Shown one piece after another: positions 27,312 through 35,423 of a stretch of DNA of 64,000 bases. The notes below the pieces were generated by a model. That model saw only the letters and a list, made by a program, of their open reading frames with translations. It ran no database searches and was not told the origin of the DNA. Numbering within the stretch: the stretch's first letter is position 1; the number at the start of each line of letters is the position of its first letter. Source of the DNA: Granulibacter bethesdensis (lineage in GTDB: Bacteria > Pseudomonadota > Alphaproteobacteria > Acetobacterales > Acetobacteraceae); NCBI RefSeq assembly GCF_001889545.1, contig NZ_CP018194.1, positions 248,001-312,000 on the forward strand, in the 5' to 3' direction. Both the position numbers and the translations under genes were made by a program.

Positions 27312-28504
27312 TCTTCGGAAACCTCCTCATCCGCCGGGGAGTTATTGCCCTCATATCCGTTCATCGGCTTGGTGATCCGGACAGTCTGTCCTTCCAGCAG
27401 GTCGGAGGGAGGATTTTTGATCAGCACATCATCTTCTTTCACGCCTTCGGTCACGGTCGTCGATGTATCAGCCATCGTTCCGACCTTGATGTCTTTGAAA
27501 TGGACGTGATTGTTCTTGTCGATCACCGCAACCTGTAGTCCGGGCTCCTGGAAGACCAGGGTCGCCGTTGGAATCTCGAAGCTCTTGTAAGGCACGGGAG
27601 CCGTAAAATGCACAGAGGCGAAAGTGCCCGGCCACAGGGCATGATCAGGATTATCCAGTACGAATTCTGTAATCGCCGTTCTGGTATCGGAGTTGAAGCT
27701 GCGGGCGATTGTCAGGAAATCAGCCTTATATACCTTGCCCGGATCCTGAGGCAGGGTGATGTTCGCTGTCATGCCGGGTTGAAGAATGGTGGCAAAGTTC
27801 TGAGGCACGGAGACGAACAGACGCATCTTGTGCATGTCTGAGACTGTGAACATCTGTGTCGCTTCGTCTTCCTCGCCGTGTTCACCGGTGCCGGAGCGGA
27901 CGTAGTCGCCGACATTGATGTTACGAGCTGTCACAACGCCATCAAACGGAGCAACGATGGTCTTGAACCGTTCCAGTGCTTCATACTTGGCAACAGTATG
28001 GGCTGCTGCCTGCATTTCCGCGTAACCGGATTGCAGATTGGCATCAGCAACCGAGACGGACTGGCCGGAGACAGCATTGGCCTTCTTCATGTTATGCCAG
28101 CGTTCTGCACTGATCTTGGCCAGATTGTATTTGGCCACCTTGGCTTCGTAGTCAGCTTTCGCCTGATTATACTCTGCATCCAGCATGGGTGTATTGATTT
28201 CGGCCAGCACATCGCCTGCTTTGACGACTGCGCCATAATCCTTGTACCACATTTTCACATAACCAGTGGCCTGAGGATAAATCTTGGCCTGATACCACGC
28301 GTCCAGAGTGCCGGGCAGCGTCAGCTTGTGCTGGTTGGAGGCCAGTTTCGGCTTCACCACCGTCACATCGGGGATGGCGTTGTAGTCGGTCTCATCCTTC
28401 AGGGATGAGACCTTGGTCAGTTGTTCCTTGAACAGGGTGAACGCATAGACACCAAGCGCACAGCCGCCAAGCAGGACAATAACGTAGGGGAGTCTTATTT
28501 TCAT
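27308..28504 (-). CDS. RND efflux periplasmic adaptor (membrane fusion protein)
   Basis: A 398-residue adaptor with a single N-terminal membrane anchor (YVIVLLGGCALGVYAF). The hairpin and lipoyl domains flank residues 75-220: AKIYPQATGYVKMWYKDYGAVVKAGDVLAEI and VAPFDGVVTARNINVGDYV. The beta-barrel and membrane-proximal domains follow. It links the inner-membrane pump to the outer-membrane channel. Its ATG overlaps the pump gene stop by one base (TAATG). The acidic C-terminal tail (NSPADEEVSEE) is unusual but plausible. Confidence 0.92.
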   Translation of the reverse strand: MKIRLPYVIVLLGGCALGVYAFTLFKEQLTKVSSLKDETDYNAIPDVTVVKPKLASNQHKLTLPGTLDAWYQAKIYPQATGYVKMWYKDYGAVVKAGDVLAEINTPMLDAEYNQAKADYEAKVAKYNLAKISAERWHNMKKANAVSGQSVSVADANLQSGYAEMQAAAHTVAKYEALERFKTIVAPFDGVVTARNINVGDYVRSGTGEHGEEDEATQMFTVSDMHKMRLFVSVPQNFATILQPGMTANITLPQDPGKVYKADFLTIARSFNSDTRTAITEFVLDNPDHALWPGTFASVHFTAPVPYKSFEIPTATLVFQEPGLQVAVIDKNNHVHFKDIKVGTMADTSTTVTEGVKEDDVLIKNPPSDLLEGQTVRITKPMNGYEGNNSPADEEVSEE

Positions 28505-31500
28505 TATGCCGCTCCTTTGGAAGCAGAACGCCGGCCATAAATAATTGCGTAAACACAGGGGACGAACACGAGGGTGGAAATCGTGGCCATGATCAGGCCA
28601 CCGATCACGGCTTTACCCAATGGCGCATTTTCCGAGTTGCTGGTGGCCATCGGGATCATGCCCACGATCATAGCGCTGGCCGTCATGATCACCGGACGGA
28701 TACGCCCGTAGCCCGCTTCGAGGGCAGCCGTAAGCGCTTTGCCGTGTATTTCCATCCTTTCACGAGCATAGGACACCACCAGAATGGAGTTGGCGGTGGC
28801 TGTGCCCATGCACATGATCGCACCTGTCAGGGCAGGCACCGAGATATTGGTTTTAGTCAGGAACAGGCTCCAGGCAATCCCGGCAAGCGCGCCTGGCAAG
28901 GCGGTGATGATGATGAACGGATCCATCCAGGACTGGAAATTCACCACGATCAGCAGATAGATCACCGCAACTGAGACGAATAGACCACCGATCAGCTGGG
29001 CATAGGCTTGGCGCATTGTGGGGGCCTGACCCTGTATCTGCACAATGGCGCCACGGGGCAGTGTGCTGGCATTTTCATTAACGATTTTGTCGACATTTTT
29101 CAGAACCGTGCCAAGGTCGATCCCTTCTGTAGAAACATAGATGTCGAAGCTCGGCATAGAGTTGTAGCGGGTCACTTCTCCAGGTGTGCCGATCGGGCCG
29201 ACATGGCTGACGCCACCCAGAAGCTGGATTTTGGAATGAGGGTTGTTTGCGGATCCGCCAACCGGAACAGTCAGCAGATTGTTGAAGTGAGTGAGCTGCG
29301 GCTGTGGAACATAGGTGTTGAGGGTGAAGGTGACACCCCAATGCGGATCGAACCAATATTGAGGATCGACCGTCGAGCTGCCGGACAGTGTCATCAGTTC
29401 ACTGTCGGCAAGATCGCCAGCGGTGATATCCGTCTCGCTGCCGAAGGTTCGGTCATTCCGGACGAAGAGCGTAGGATTCCGCATGGTCTGCTGCAGAACC
29501 ACGTCTGATGCGCCTGGAATGCGACGGAGCTTGTTCACGAGCATCCGTGCGTACTCATAGCTCTTTGCCAGTTCCGGTCCCTGCACCTTAAGGTCGATCG
29601 GAGACGGAGAACCGAAGTTAAGGATTTTTGCCGTCAGTTCGGCAGGCTGGAAGGTAAAGACTGTGCCGGGGAAACTGGCAGACAGTTCCTTACGCAGGAG
29701 TCTGCGATAATCCCAGACCGGAGATTCAGGATTGTTCAGCATGACTGTGAAGTCACAATCCTGAGTGCCGATGGTTGGGGTCGGAATAAAGGCCTGGTTG
29801 TGCGGTGCTTCAGCCATACCACAGTTGGCGACGGCATCGGCAACCTGGCCAGGCAGCAATTCATGCATCCGGTCGATAACCAGTGCTGCGATACGGCCTG
29901 CGACCTCGATACGTGTGCCGAGCGGTGCACGCATATGCATCTGCAACTGACCGGCTTTTACTTCCGGAAAGAAATCCCGGCCCATAATTCCGAACAGTCC
30001 GAGCGAGGCGACAGAAAACGCCAGCATGGAGAGAACGACCGTTCCCCGTCGCCTGATGGCGACTTCCAGAAATCGTCCATATCCTTCCCGGAAGGCGCTG
30101 AACCCTCTCTCGAAGCCTTTCTGGAAGCGGGTAAAGAAGCCCGGCGGTTTGGGCGGATGGGCATGACCATGGCCTTCCTCGTGGCCGTGACCTTCCTGAT
30201 GTCCATGCCCGGCCAGCAGATACTTTGCCATGGTCGGCACCAGTGTGCGGGACAGGATGAACGAGGCCGCCATGGCCAGAATGATGGCTTCAGCCATCGG
30301 CATGAACAGCCAGCCTGCCACGCCGCTGAGGGCGAACAGGGGCAGCCAGACGATGCAGATACAGGTGGTGGAGACGAAGGTCGGGATTACGATCTGGTTG
30401 GCGGCATCGACAATGGCTGTTTCCAGATCTTTTCCCATTTCAAGATGGGTATCGATATTTTCGATCATCACGGTGGCGTCGTCCACCAGGATGCCGACAG
30501 CCAGCGCCAGACCGCCGAGTGTCATCACGTTGATGGTCTGACCAAGCCAGCCAAGCCCGATCAGGGAGCAGAGAATAGCCAGCGGAATCGATGTCGCGAT
30601 GATGACCGTGGGACGCCATGAGCCAAGGAACATGATGACCACGAAGCCGGTGAGTGCTGCTGCGGTCGTCATTTCCCGCAACACGTCCGTGATCGCGCCT
30701 TTCACGAAACCGGCGGCGTCGCTGAACACGCTGATATGGCTGCTGGCGGGAATAACTTTTTCCAGACGTGGAAGAAGATTACGCACGCCGCTGATCACGT
30801 CCAGGGTTGAGGCTTCACCGCTTTTCATGACAACCAGCAGAACTGCCTGCCGTCCATGCACCAGGACGAGGTTGGTCTGTGGATGGCCGCCGCGGTACAC
30901 TTCGCCGAGATCGTGAATATAAACGACCGCGTTGCCGACACGTTTAACCGGAATATTGGCGATTTCCTCGACCGTTCTGGGGGTGGCGTTCGTCTGCACC
31001 ATCCAGTCTGTCGGGCCTATTTTCTGGTCACCCGCCGGACGCACGACGTTCTGGGTATCCAGAACCTTCTGCACGTCCATGGCCGAGATATGGTGCGCCT
31101 GCAACTGTTCCTGATTCAGGCTGATCATGACGAAACTGTCCATACCACCGTAGGGGTGGGGGACGATCGCGCCCGGAACGGTTACCAGCATGGGGCGGAT
31201 ACGGATCTGCGCCAGTTTGAACAGATCCGAAGGAGTCATATTGTCGGATGTCAGCTTCAGCGTGATCACTGGAACCGAGGAGGCTTCCAGCTTCATGATC
31301 ATCGGCGCTGGCGTATGTTCCGGCAGCTGTATCAGCACGGTCTGGGAAATAGCGACCACGTCTGCTTCAGCAGAGCCGATTTCAGTGCCGGGCTGGAAGA
31401 AAATATTAACAACCGCGCGACCGTAGTAGGAATCGGACTGCATATGTTCGATTCCCTCGACGGTCGAGGTAACGCCCTGTTCGAAATTGTAGATAATTCG

Positions 31501-31686
31501 ACCGGCGACTTCATCAGGGAGCAAGCCCCCATACGTCCATACGACGGCGATAACCGGAATGCGGATGGTCGGAAATACGTCTGTTGGTGTTTTGAGGATG
31601 GACAGAATACCAAAGAAAACAATGGCAATCGACAAAACAACGAAAGTGTATGGTCGTCTAAGAGCAACAAGAACGAGTGCGTTCAT
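28504..31686 (-). CDS. RND efflux transporter, inner-membrane pump
   Basis: A 1,060-residue AcrB/MdtB-superfamily proton antiporter with 12 transmembrane helices and two large periplasmic loops. The proton-relay motif GILVDDATVMIEN (two Asp in TM4) is present. A distinctive feature is a histidine-rich cytosolic stretch at about residues 488-506 (GHGHQEGHGHEEGHGHAH) between TM6 and the amphipathic helix; this could bind metal ions. Sequence style is that of the hydrophobe or uncharacterised RND class and lacks the CusA methionine cluster as far as I can see, so the substrate is unknown. It is first in a pump-adaptor-channel operon; no regulator gene adjoins it. Confidence 0.93.
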   Translation of the reverse strand: MNALVLVALRRPYTFVVLSIAIVFFGILSILKTPTDVFPTIRIPVIAVVWTYGGLLPDEVAGRIIYNFEQGVTSTVEGIEHMQSDSYYGRAVVNIFFQPGTEIGSAEADVVAISQTVLIQLPEHTPAPMIMKLEASSVPVITLKLTSDNMTPSDLFKLAQIRIRPMLVTVPGAIVPHPYGGMDSFVMISLNQEQLQAHHISAMDVQKVLDTQNVVRPAGDQKIGPTDWMVQTNATPRTVEEIANIPVKRVGNAVVYIHDLGEVYRGGHPQTNLVLVHGRQAVLLVVMKSGEASTLDVISGVRNLLPRLEKVIPASSHISVFSDAAGFVKGAITDVLREMTTAAALTGFVVIMFLGSWRPTVIIATSIPLAILCSLIGLGWLGQTINVMTLGGLALAVGILVDDATVMIENIDTHLEMGKDLETAIVDAANQIVIPTFVSTTCICIVWLPLFALSGVAGWLFMPMAEAIILAMAASFILSRTLVPTMAKYLLAGHGHQEGHGHEEGHGHAHPPKPPGFFTRFQKGFERGFSAFREGYGRFLEVAIRRRGTVVLSMLAFSVASLGLFGIMGRDFFPEVKAGQLQMHMRAPLGTRIEVAGRIAALVIDRMHELLPGQVADAVANCGMAEAPHNQAFIPTPTIGTQDCDFTVMLNNPESPVWDYRRLLRKELSASFPGTVFTFQPAELTAKILNFGSPSPIDLKVQGPELAKSYEYARMLVNKLRRIPGASDVVLQQTMRNPTLFVRNDRTFGSETDITAGDLADSELMTLSGSSTVDPQYWFDPHWGVTFTLNTYVPQPQLTHFNNLLTVPVGGSANNPHSKIQLLGGVSHVGPIGTPGEVTRYNSMPSFDIYVSTEGIDLGTVLKNVDKIVNENASTLPRGAIVQIQGQAPTMRQAYAQLIGGLFVSVAVIYLLIVVNFQSWMDPFIIITALPGALAGIAWSLFLTKTNISVPALTGAIMCMGTATANSILVVSYARERMEIHGKALTAALEAGYGRIRPVIMTASAMIVGMIPMATSNSENAPLGKAVIGGLIMATISTLVFVPCVYAIIYGRRSASKGAA

Positions 31687-32130
31687 TCGTCTAATCCCGG
31701 CGGTCGTTCATATTGGGAAACTTTCCTCACGTGTAGTCGGTCAGTTGCCTTTATGCCGAAATACGTTCGGCTGCACCTGTTTTGCTCTCGTGAAATTTTT
31801 TATCCTGAGAGCCAACGGGCTGATAATCCCGGAGAGAAGTCAAGGTAGGCAGATGACAAGGCATTAATAGTTGAAGGCGGTGCATGTTATTTTCCTTAGC
31901 TCGCAGGGACTTCTGCATAAAAGTAATCAAATGAGTAACTAAAATCGTGTTTAAGATTGCCTTCGCAAGCAATGACCGAAATTTATTTTTACTGTCATTG
32001 TAATTTAGGACCGTTTGTTTTTTATTATGAATAAATACCTAGGAAAGGATAATTTGTTTACTTGAATATCAGATGCGGTATTGACAGGCTTCTATAGAAT
32101 CATCGAAGCGATATCAGAACGATTATCGTC
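31687..32130. other. Gene-free AT-rich upstream region of the RND operon
   Basis: No convincing gene in 444 bases. It should carry the RND operon promoter (minus strand). Seen in it are CAATGAC (31970-31976) and GTCATTG (31994-32000), a perfect 7-bp inverted pair with 17 bases between; TTGC-CTTC-GCAA (31957-31968); the palindrome TTCTATAGAA (32089-32098); and CGATATC...GATTATCG (32108-32127) next to the stop of the HpnL-like gene. Any of these could be regulator sites, but none can be assigned. Confidence 0.5.
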
Positions 32131-33153
32131 TTAATGCAAGTCTTTTACAGATCGAATGGTCGGAGGGGCGCATTGATCGGGGGGAAGCGGGCGACGCTGC
32201 AGCAGGGCGCGTCGGCCTTCAGCCCATTGCCATAACAGCAGGGCGGGAATACCGATGGCCAGATCACGTCCGCGCTTGATCAGTGATACGGCAAGGGCGG
32301 CTTCTCCGCCGAGGCCGAAGAGGCCGCCCAGAAAGATCAGGCCGCCTTCCTGCACGCCAATTGCGTTCGGGATCATGAAGGCAAGGCTTCGTATGCCATA
32401 GAGCAGGCTGTCGATGGCAATGGCGCTGGTAACGGGCAGGTCAATGCCGAGCAGGCGGATGGTCAGCCATGTTTCCAGCCCGCTGATGATCCAGCACAGG
32501 AGATGCAGCGCTCCGGCCAGCAACAGGCGGGAAGGTGTTGCATAAATCTGGCGGATATCATCCTGCACCACGGCGGAGCGGGCCAGTGCCTGCCCCAGCA
32601 GATGGCGGGAGAGGGATGCCCCGATCCGGTCGGTGCCCTTCAATCCTCTGGCTTGCAGAATAATGAACAGGGACACCAGTACGCCCATGCCCGATACGGC
32701 GTAGAGCAGGGGTGTGACCAGCCCGCTATCGGGGCGGATCCATGACAGCAGGGTGAGGCCGATCAGGGTGTAGATCAACTGTGCCACCAGTTCCGTCGTA
32801 ACGTCGACGACGGTGGATGCCGCGGCAAAAGCCCCGGGAATGCCGGCCAGCGTTGCTGCCCGTCCGCCCAGCACGTAGCCGCCCAGCTGTGACAGGGGCA
32901 GGGTTTCGGCGGCTGAATCGCGGATCAGGCGCCCCCATGCGAACTGCCATGGCCGCCCTTTGTTCCGCCCCAGCAGGCACCATGCAAGGCCCATCAGACC
33001 GATCAGGATCAGATGATAAAGGACGATGATGCCGAAGCCTTCCCAGCCGATGGCAGTCAGGCTGTGCCAGACCGCCCCTGCATTCTGCTCCAGGACCAGC
33101 AGGGTGACGATGGCAAGCCCTGCCAGCAGGCCGAGAAGGACGGGGGTGTTCAT
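32131..33153 (-). CDS. hpnL: HpnL-like membrane protein (lysylphosphatidylglycerol synthase TM-domain family)
   Basis: A 340-residue protein with about eight transmembrane helices belonging to the UPF0104/LPG-synthetase membrane domain family. The RLIRDSAAETLPLSQLGGYVLGGRAATLAG region and SLLYGIRSLAFMIPNAIGVQEGG are what I associate with the hopanoid-associated HpnL group. HpnL proteins occur with hopanoid genes and are thought to act in lipid transfer or flipping; biochemical activity is not settled. No squalene/hopene cyclase is in the window. The start ATG at 33153 follows the ferritin-like gene stop by 10 bases, so the two are an operon next to the sphingolipid island. Confidence 0.78.
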   Translation of the reverse strand: MNTPVLLGLLAGLAIVTLLVLEQNAGAVWHSLTAIGWEGFGIIVLYHLILIGLMGLAWCLLGRNKGRPWQFAWGRLIRDSAAETLPLSQLGGYVLGGRAATLAGIPGAFAAASTVVDVTTELVAQLIYTLIGLTLLSWIRPDSGLVTPLLYAVSGMGVLVSLFIILQARGLKGTDRIGASLSRHLLGQALARSAVVQDDIRQIYATPSRLLLAGALHLLCWIISGLETWLTIRLLGIDLPVTSAIAIDSLLYGIRSLAFMIPNAIGVQEGGLIFLGGLFGLGGEAALAVSLIKRGRDLAIGIPALLLWQWAEGRRALLQRRPLPPDQCAPPTIRSVKDLH

Positions 33154-33163
33154 GGCGGTCCGG

Positions 33164-34150
33164 CTAAGCCGCTGCTTTCTGCTTTGGTTTGCGTATGAAG
33201 CGGCAGGCCAGCCGGGTCAGGGCTGGCATGGTGGTGGGGCGGCGCAGGCGTTGGTCATAACCGGCAAAGCGGCGGTCATTTTCGGACAGGCACAGCTCCA
33301 TCAGCTCCCGCACACTGACATCGACGTCACTGACGGCTTTGGTGCCGGTGACGGTGAAATTATTATCCTGTGCTTTGGCGGCTTTTCCGTCGCCATCCAT
33401 GCCGCGCGCCAGTCCGATCCGTTCCCAGCCCAGGAACACCCACACGGCAGCCACCTGCATTTCAAACCAGATCCGGCGCCAGATGGGCAGGTTACGGCGA
33501 TGTGCCGCCAGCCAGTTGGCGAACAGCAGGATATGTCTGCATTCCTCCTGCATGACAGGCTCGAATGTATCGACCAGCTCGGGCGGGAAGAAGCCGGATC
33601 GCTGCGCGACCGCGAACAGGCCGAACGCGAAGAAGCTGTCGATGCATTCACTGAAACCCGTGACCAGATAAGCCCACTCCGTATGTTTCGGCGGAGGGTA
33701 GGGCGGCTCCGGCTCCAGCACGATACCGTATGCCTGCACCAGGTTGGACAGCACTACCTTGTGCCGCCCTTCCTCCCATCCGTTCAGGGCGATGGCTTCC
33801 CGCCAGGCCGGATCGCGGAGGCTCTCGGCATAGGATGCCATGCGGATGCGCGCCTTGCCTTCTGTCTGAACGGCGATGTCCCAGATCGGCAGGCTGGTCA
33901 GCCGGTCCCGTTCCTCATCGCTCAGCTTCGGCCAGTCGATGATGGTTGGTTTGTAGGGGTTGAAGGTCTCCAGAAACATGCGCAGCGTCGCCTGTTTGTG
34001 GGCTTCAGAGCCAGGGGTGAGCTTGCCCTTGAAAGGGCTGACCCAATGCCGGGCCGCCTGATCGGCAGCCGCGATGATCCCGGCATCGTCTGCGCCGCTG
34101 CTGGCAAGCTTAAGACCGCTGGGCGGAGGAGAAAGTTCGGAAAGGGACAT
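33164..34150 (-). CDS. Ferritin-like diiron-carboxylate protein
   Basis: A 328-residue soluble protein, mostly helical. Two E-E-x-x-H type motifs are visible: GWEEGRHKVVL (about residue 130) and MQEECRHILLF (about residue 210), the pattern of diiron oxygenases and ferritin-like enzymes in which two Glu and one His per half coordinate iron. Substrate is unknown. The position between HpnL-like and fatty-acid-hydroxylase genes suggests a lipid hydroxylation or desaturation step, which is inference. A longer frame reaches 34321 but its extra 57 residues look non-coding; ATG 34150 starts MSLSELSPPPS. A Fur-box-like sequence lies upstream at 34393-34407. Confidence 0.7.
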   Translation of the reverse strand: MSLSELSPPPSGLKLASSGADDAGIIAAADQAARHWVSPFKGKLTPGSEAHKQATLRMFLETFNPYKPTIIDWPKLSDEERDRLTSLPIWDIAVQTEGKARIRMASYAESLRDPAWREAIALNGWEEGRHKVVLSNLVQAYGIVLEPEPPYPPPKHTEWAYLVTGFSECIDSFFAFGLFAVAQRSGFFPPELVDTFEPVMQEECRHILLFANWLAAHRRNLPIWRRIWFEMQVAAVWVFLGWERIGLARGMDGDGKAAKAQDNNFTVTGTKAVSDVDVSVRELMELCLSENDRRFAGYDQRLRRPTTMPALTRLACRFIRKPKQKAAA

Positions 34151-34392
34151 GCGGGCGAGAGACTCCTGACGCCGGACGTTATCCGCGGATGAGGATGGTG
34201 GGAATAGCAGGCTCCCGTCACTGGCGTATGATGCACCTGAGGCTCTGACTATTAACAGGAGTGCGGCAGGGAGGCCAAATCCATGCCGCCGCTCTATCGG
34301 GAAGAGGGCATGGGAAGACATCCCCGTCCGCCAGGGCCAATGCGGGCAACTGTCTCCAGAAGGCTGGCAGCCACCTTTATGTCAGCATATCA

Positions 34393-34407
34393 TGATAATG
34401 ATTCTTA
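34393..34407. promoter_or_regulatory. Fur-box-like sequence
   Basis: TGATAATGATTCTTA matches the 7-1-7 Fur consensus (TGATAAT-N-ATTATCA) at 12 of 14 defined positions. It is 243 bases upstream of the diiron-protein ATG and 249 upstream of the hydroxylase GTG. Match by eye only. Confidence 0.4.
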
Positions 34408-34534
34408 GAAAGGTGAATTACCTGCGGACGTATGTCAAACCTGTTCTGGTACATGTGACAGGCTTATGTCATATGCGCAGAATGCATTGACCCGAGACTG
34501 TCATCTGAAAGGGACACAGCTTATTACCTGTCTG

Positions 34535-34550
34535 CTGACCGCTCGGTCAG
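34535..34550. promoter_or_regulatory. Perfect palindrome, TetR-family-type operator
   Basis: CTGACCG-CT-CGGTCAG is an exact 7-2-7 palindrome. The GACCGNNCGGTC core resembles operators of many TetR-family repressors that respond to acyl-CoA or drugs. It lies 105 bases upstream of the hydroxylase start; no TetR gene is in the window. Confidence 0.5.
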
Positions 34551-34655
34551 AGCGATGGAGTACCAACGCATTCCTTGGATGACAGAGCGCATCGCGCTGA
34601 TGGCCATTCTGTCGGCCTGATGTGGTCATGCCAGGTATTGAAGGGGGACAAATCG

Positions 34656-35423
34656 GTGGGATGGGGCAGGCTCTGGGGCGGCCGAAGCTATGATCTGGGC
34701 AAAATGACCTTGCCCGAATTATGGATCGCCTATTTAACCTATCCGGCGATACAGCTTTACTTTGCCCTGATGGCAGGCTGTGCGCTGCTGGCGGCTATCT
34801 TTTATCAGGGCGCGGGCGGCGTATTGCTGGGTGTGCTGGCTGCGATCCTGATCTATCCCTTTGTCTGGTACGGCATTCACCGCTTTATCCTGCATGGTCG
34901 TTGGCTCTATCGCATGCGCTGGACAGCCCGGCTCTGGAAGCGGGTGCATTTCGATCATCATCAGGATCCGCATCGGCTGGAGGTGCTGTTTGGTGATCCC
35001 CTGAATACCATTCCGACCATGGCAGTGATCACGGTACCGGTCGGCGCATGGTTGGGCGGTATGGCAGGCGCTGTCTCGGCCTTGGGTGGGGCGCTGATGA
35101 TGACATGCGTCTATGAGTTCTTTCATTGCATCCAGCATCTGAACTACAAGCCGAAATCACGTATTCTCCAGTATATGAAGCGTGTACATCTGCTGCATCA
35201 TTTCCATGATGAAAGCGGCAATTACGGCATCATCACCTTTCTGCCGGATATTCTGGCGGGCACTTATTACCGGGATACCCGGGCTCGGCCACGCAGTCCG
35301 CATGTGTTCAATCTGGGTTATGATATAGAGGAGGCACGCCGCTATCCATGGGTGATGCAGGCCACGGGGGCTCCCCCGCGTGACCGTCCTCTGCCTGCAT
35401 CGGCGCTGGCGAAGCGGGTATGA
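34656..35423 (+). CDS. Fatty acid hydroxylase / sterol desaturase family protein
   Basis: A 255-residue integral membrane diiron enzyme. The histidine clusters typical of the superfamily are present: HRFILH (about residue 75), HFDHHQDPH (about 102), HCIQHL and HLLHHFHDE in the C-terminal third, between four hydrophobic segments. Such enzymes hydroxylate fatty acids or sphingoid bases at the membrane; acetic acid bacteria are known to make dihydroceramide with 2-hydroxypalmitate, so acyl 2-hydroxylation of ceramide is the favoured role. GTG 34656 is chosen because AAGGGGG lies about seven bases upstream; the frame begins at TTG 34575 and has ATGs at 34620 and 34704. The stop overlaps the GNAT gene start (ATGA). 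Confidence 0.85.
   Translation: MGWGRLWGGRSYDLGKMTLPELWIAYLTYPAIQLYFALMAGCALLAAIFYQGAGGVLLGVLAAILIYPFVWYGIHRFILHGRWLYRMRWTARLWKRVHFDHHQDPHRLEVLFGDPLNTIPTMAVITVPVGAWLGGMAGAVSALGGALMMTCVYEFFHCIQHLNYKPKSRILQYMKRVHLLHHFHDESGNYGIITFLPDILAGTYYRDTRARPRSPHVFNLGYDIEEARRYPWVMQATGAPPRDRPLPASALAKRV

Larger units (their letters stand above)
34151..34655. promoter_or_regulatory. Divergent regulatory region of the lipid island
   Basis: About 500 bases lie between the diiron protein gene (minus) and the hydroxylase gene (plus). It holds a Fur-box-like site (34393-34407) and a perfect TetR-type palindrome (34535-34550), listed separately. The part nearest 34150 could still be coding if the diiron gene starts at 34321. 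Confidence 0.55.
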
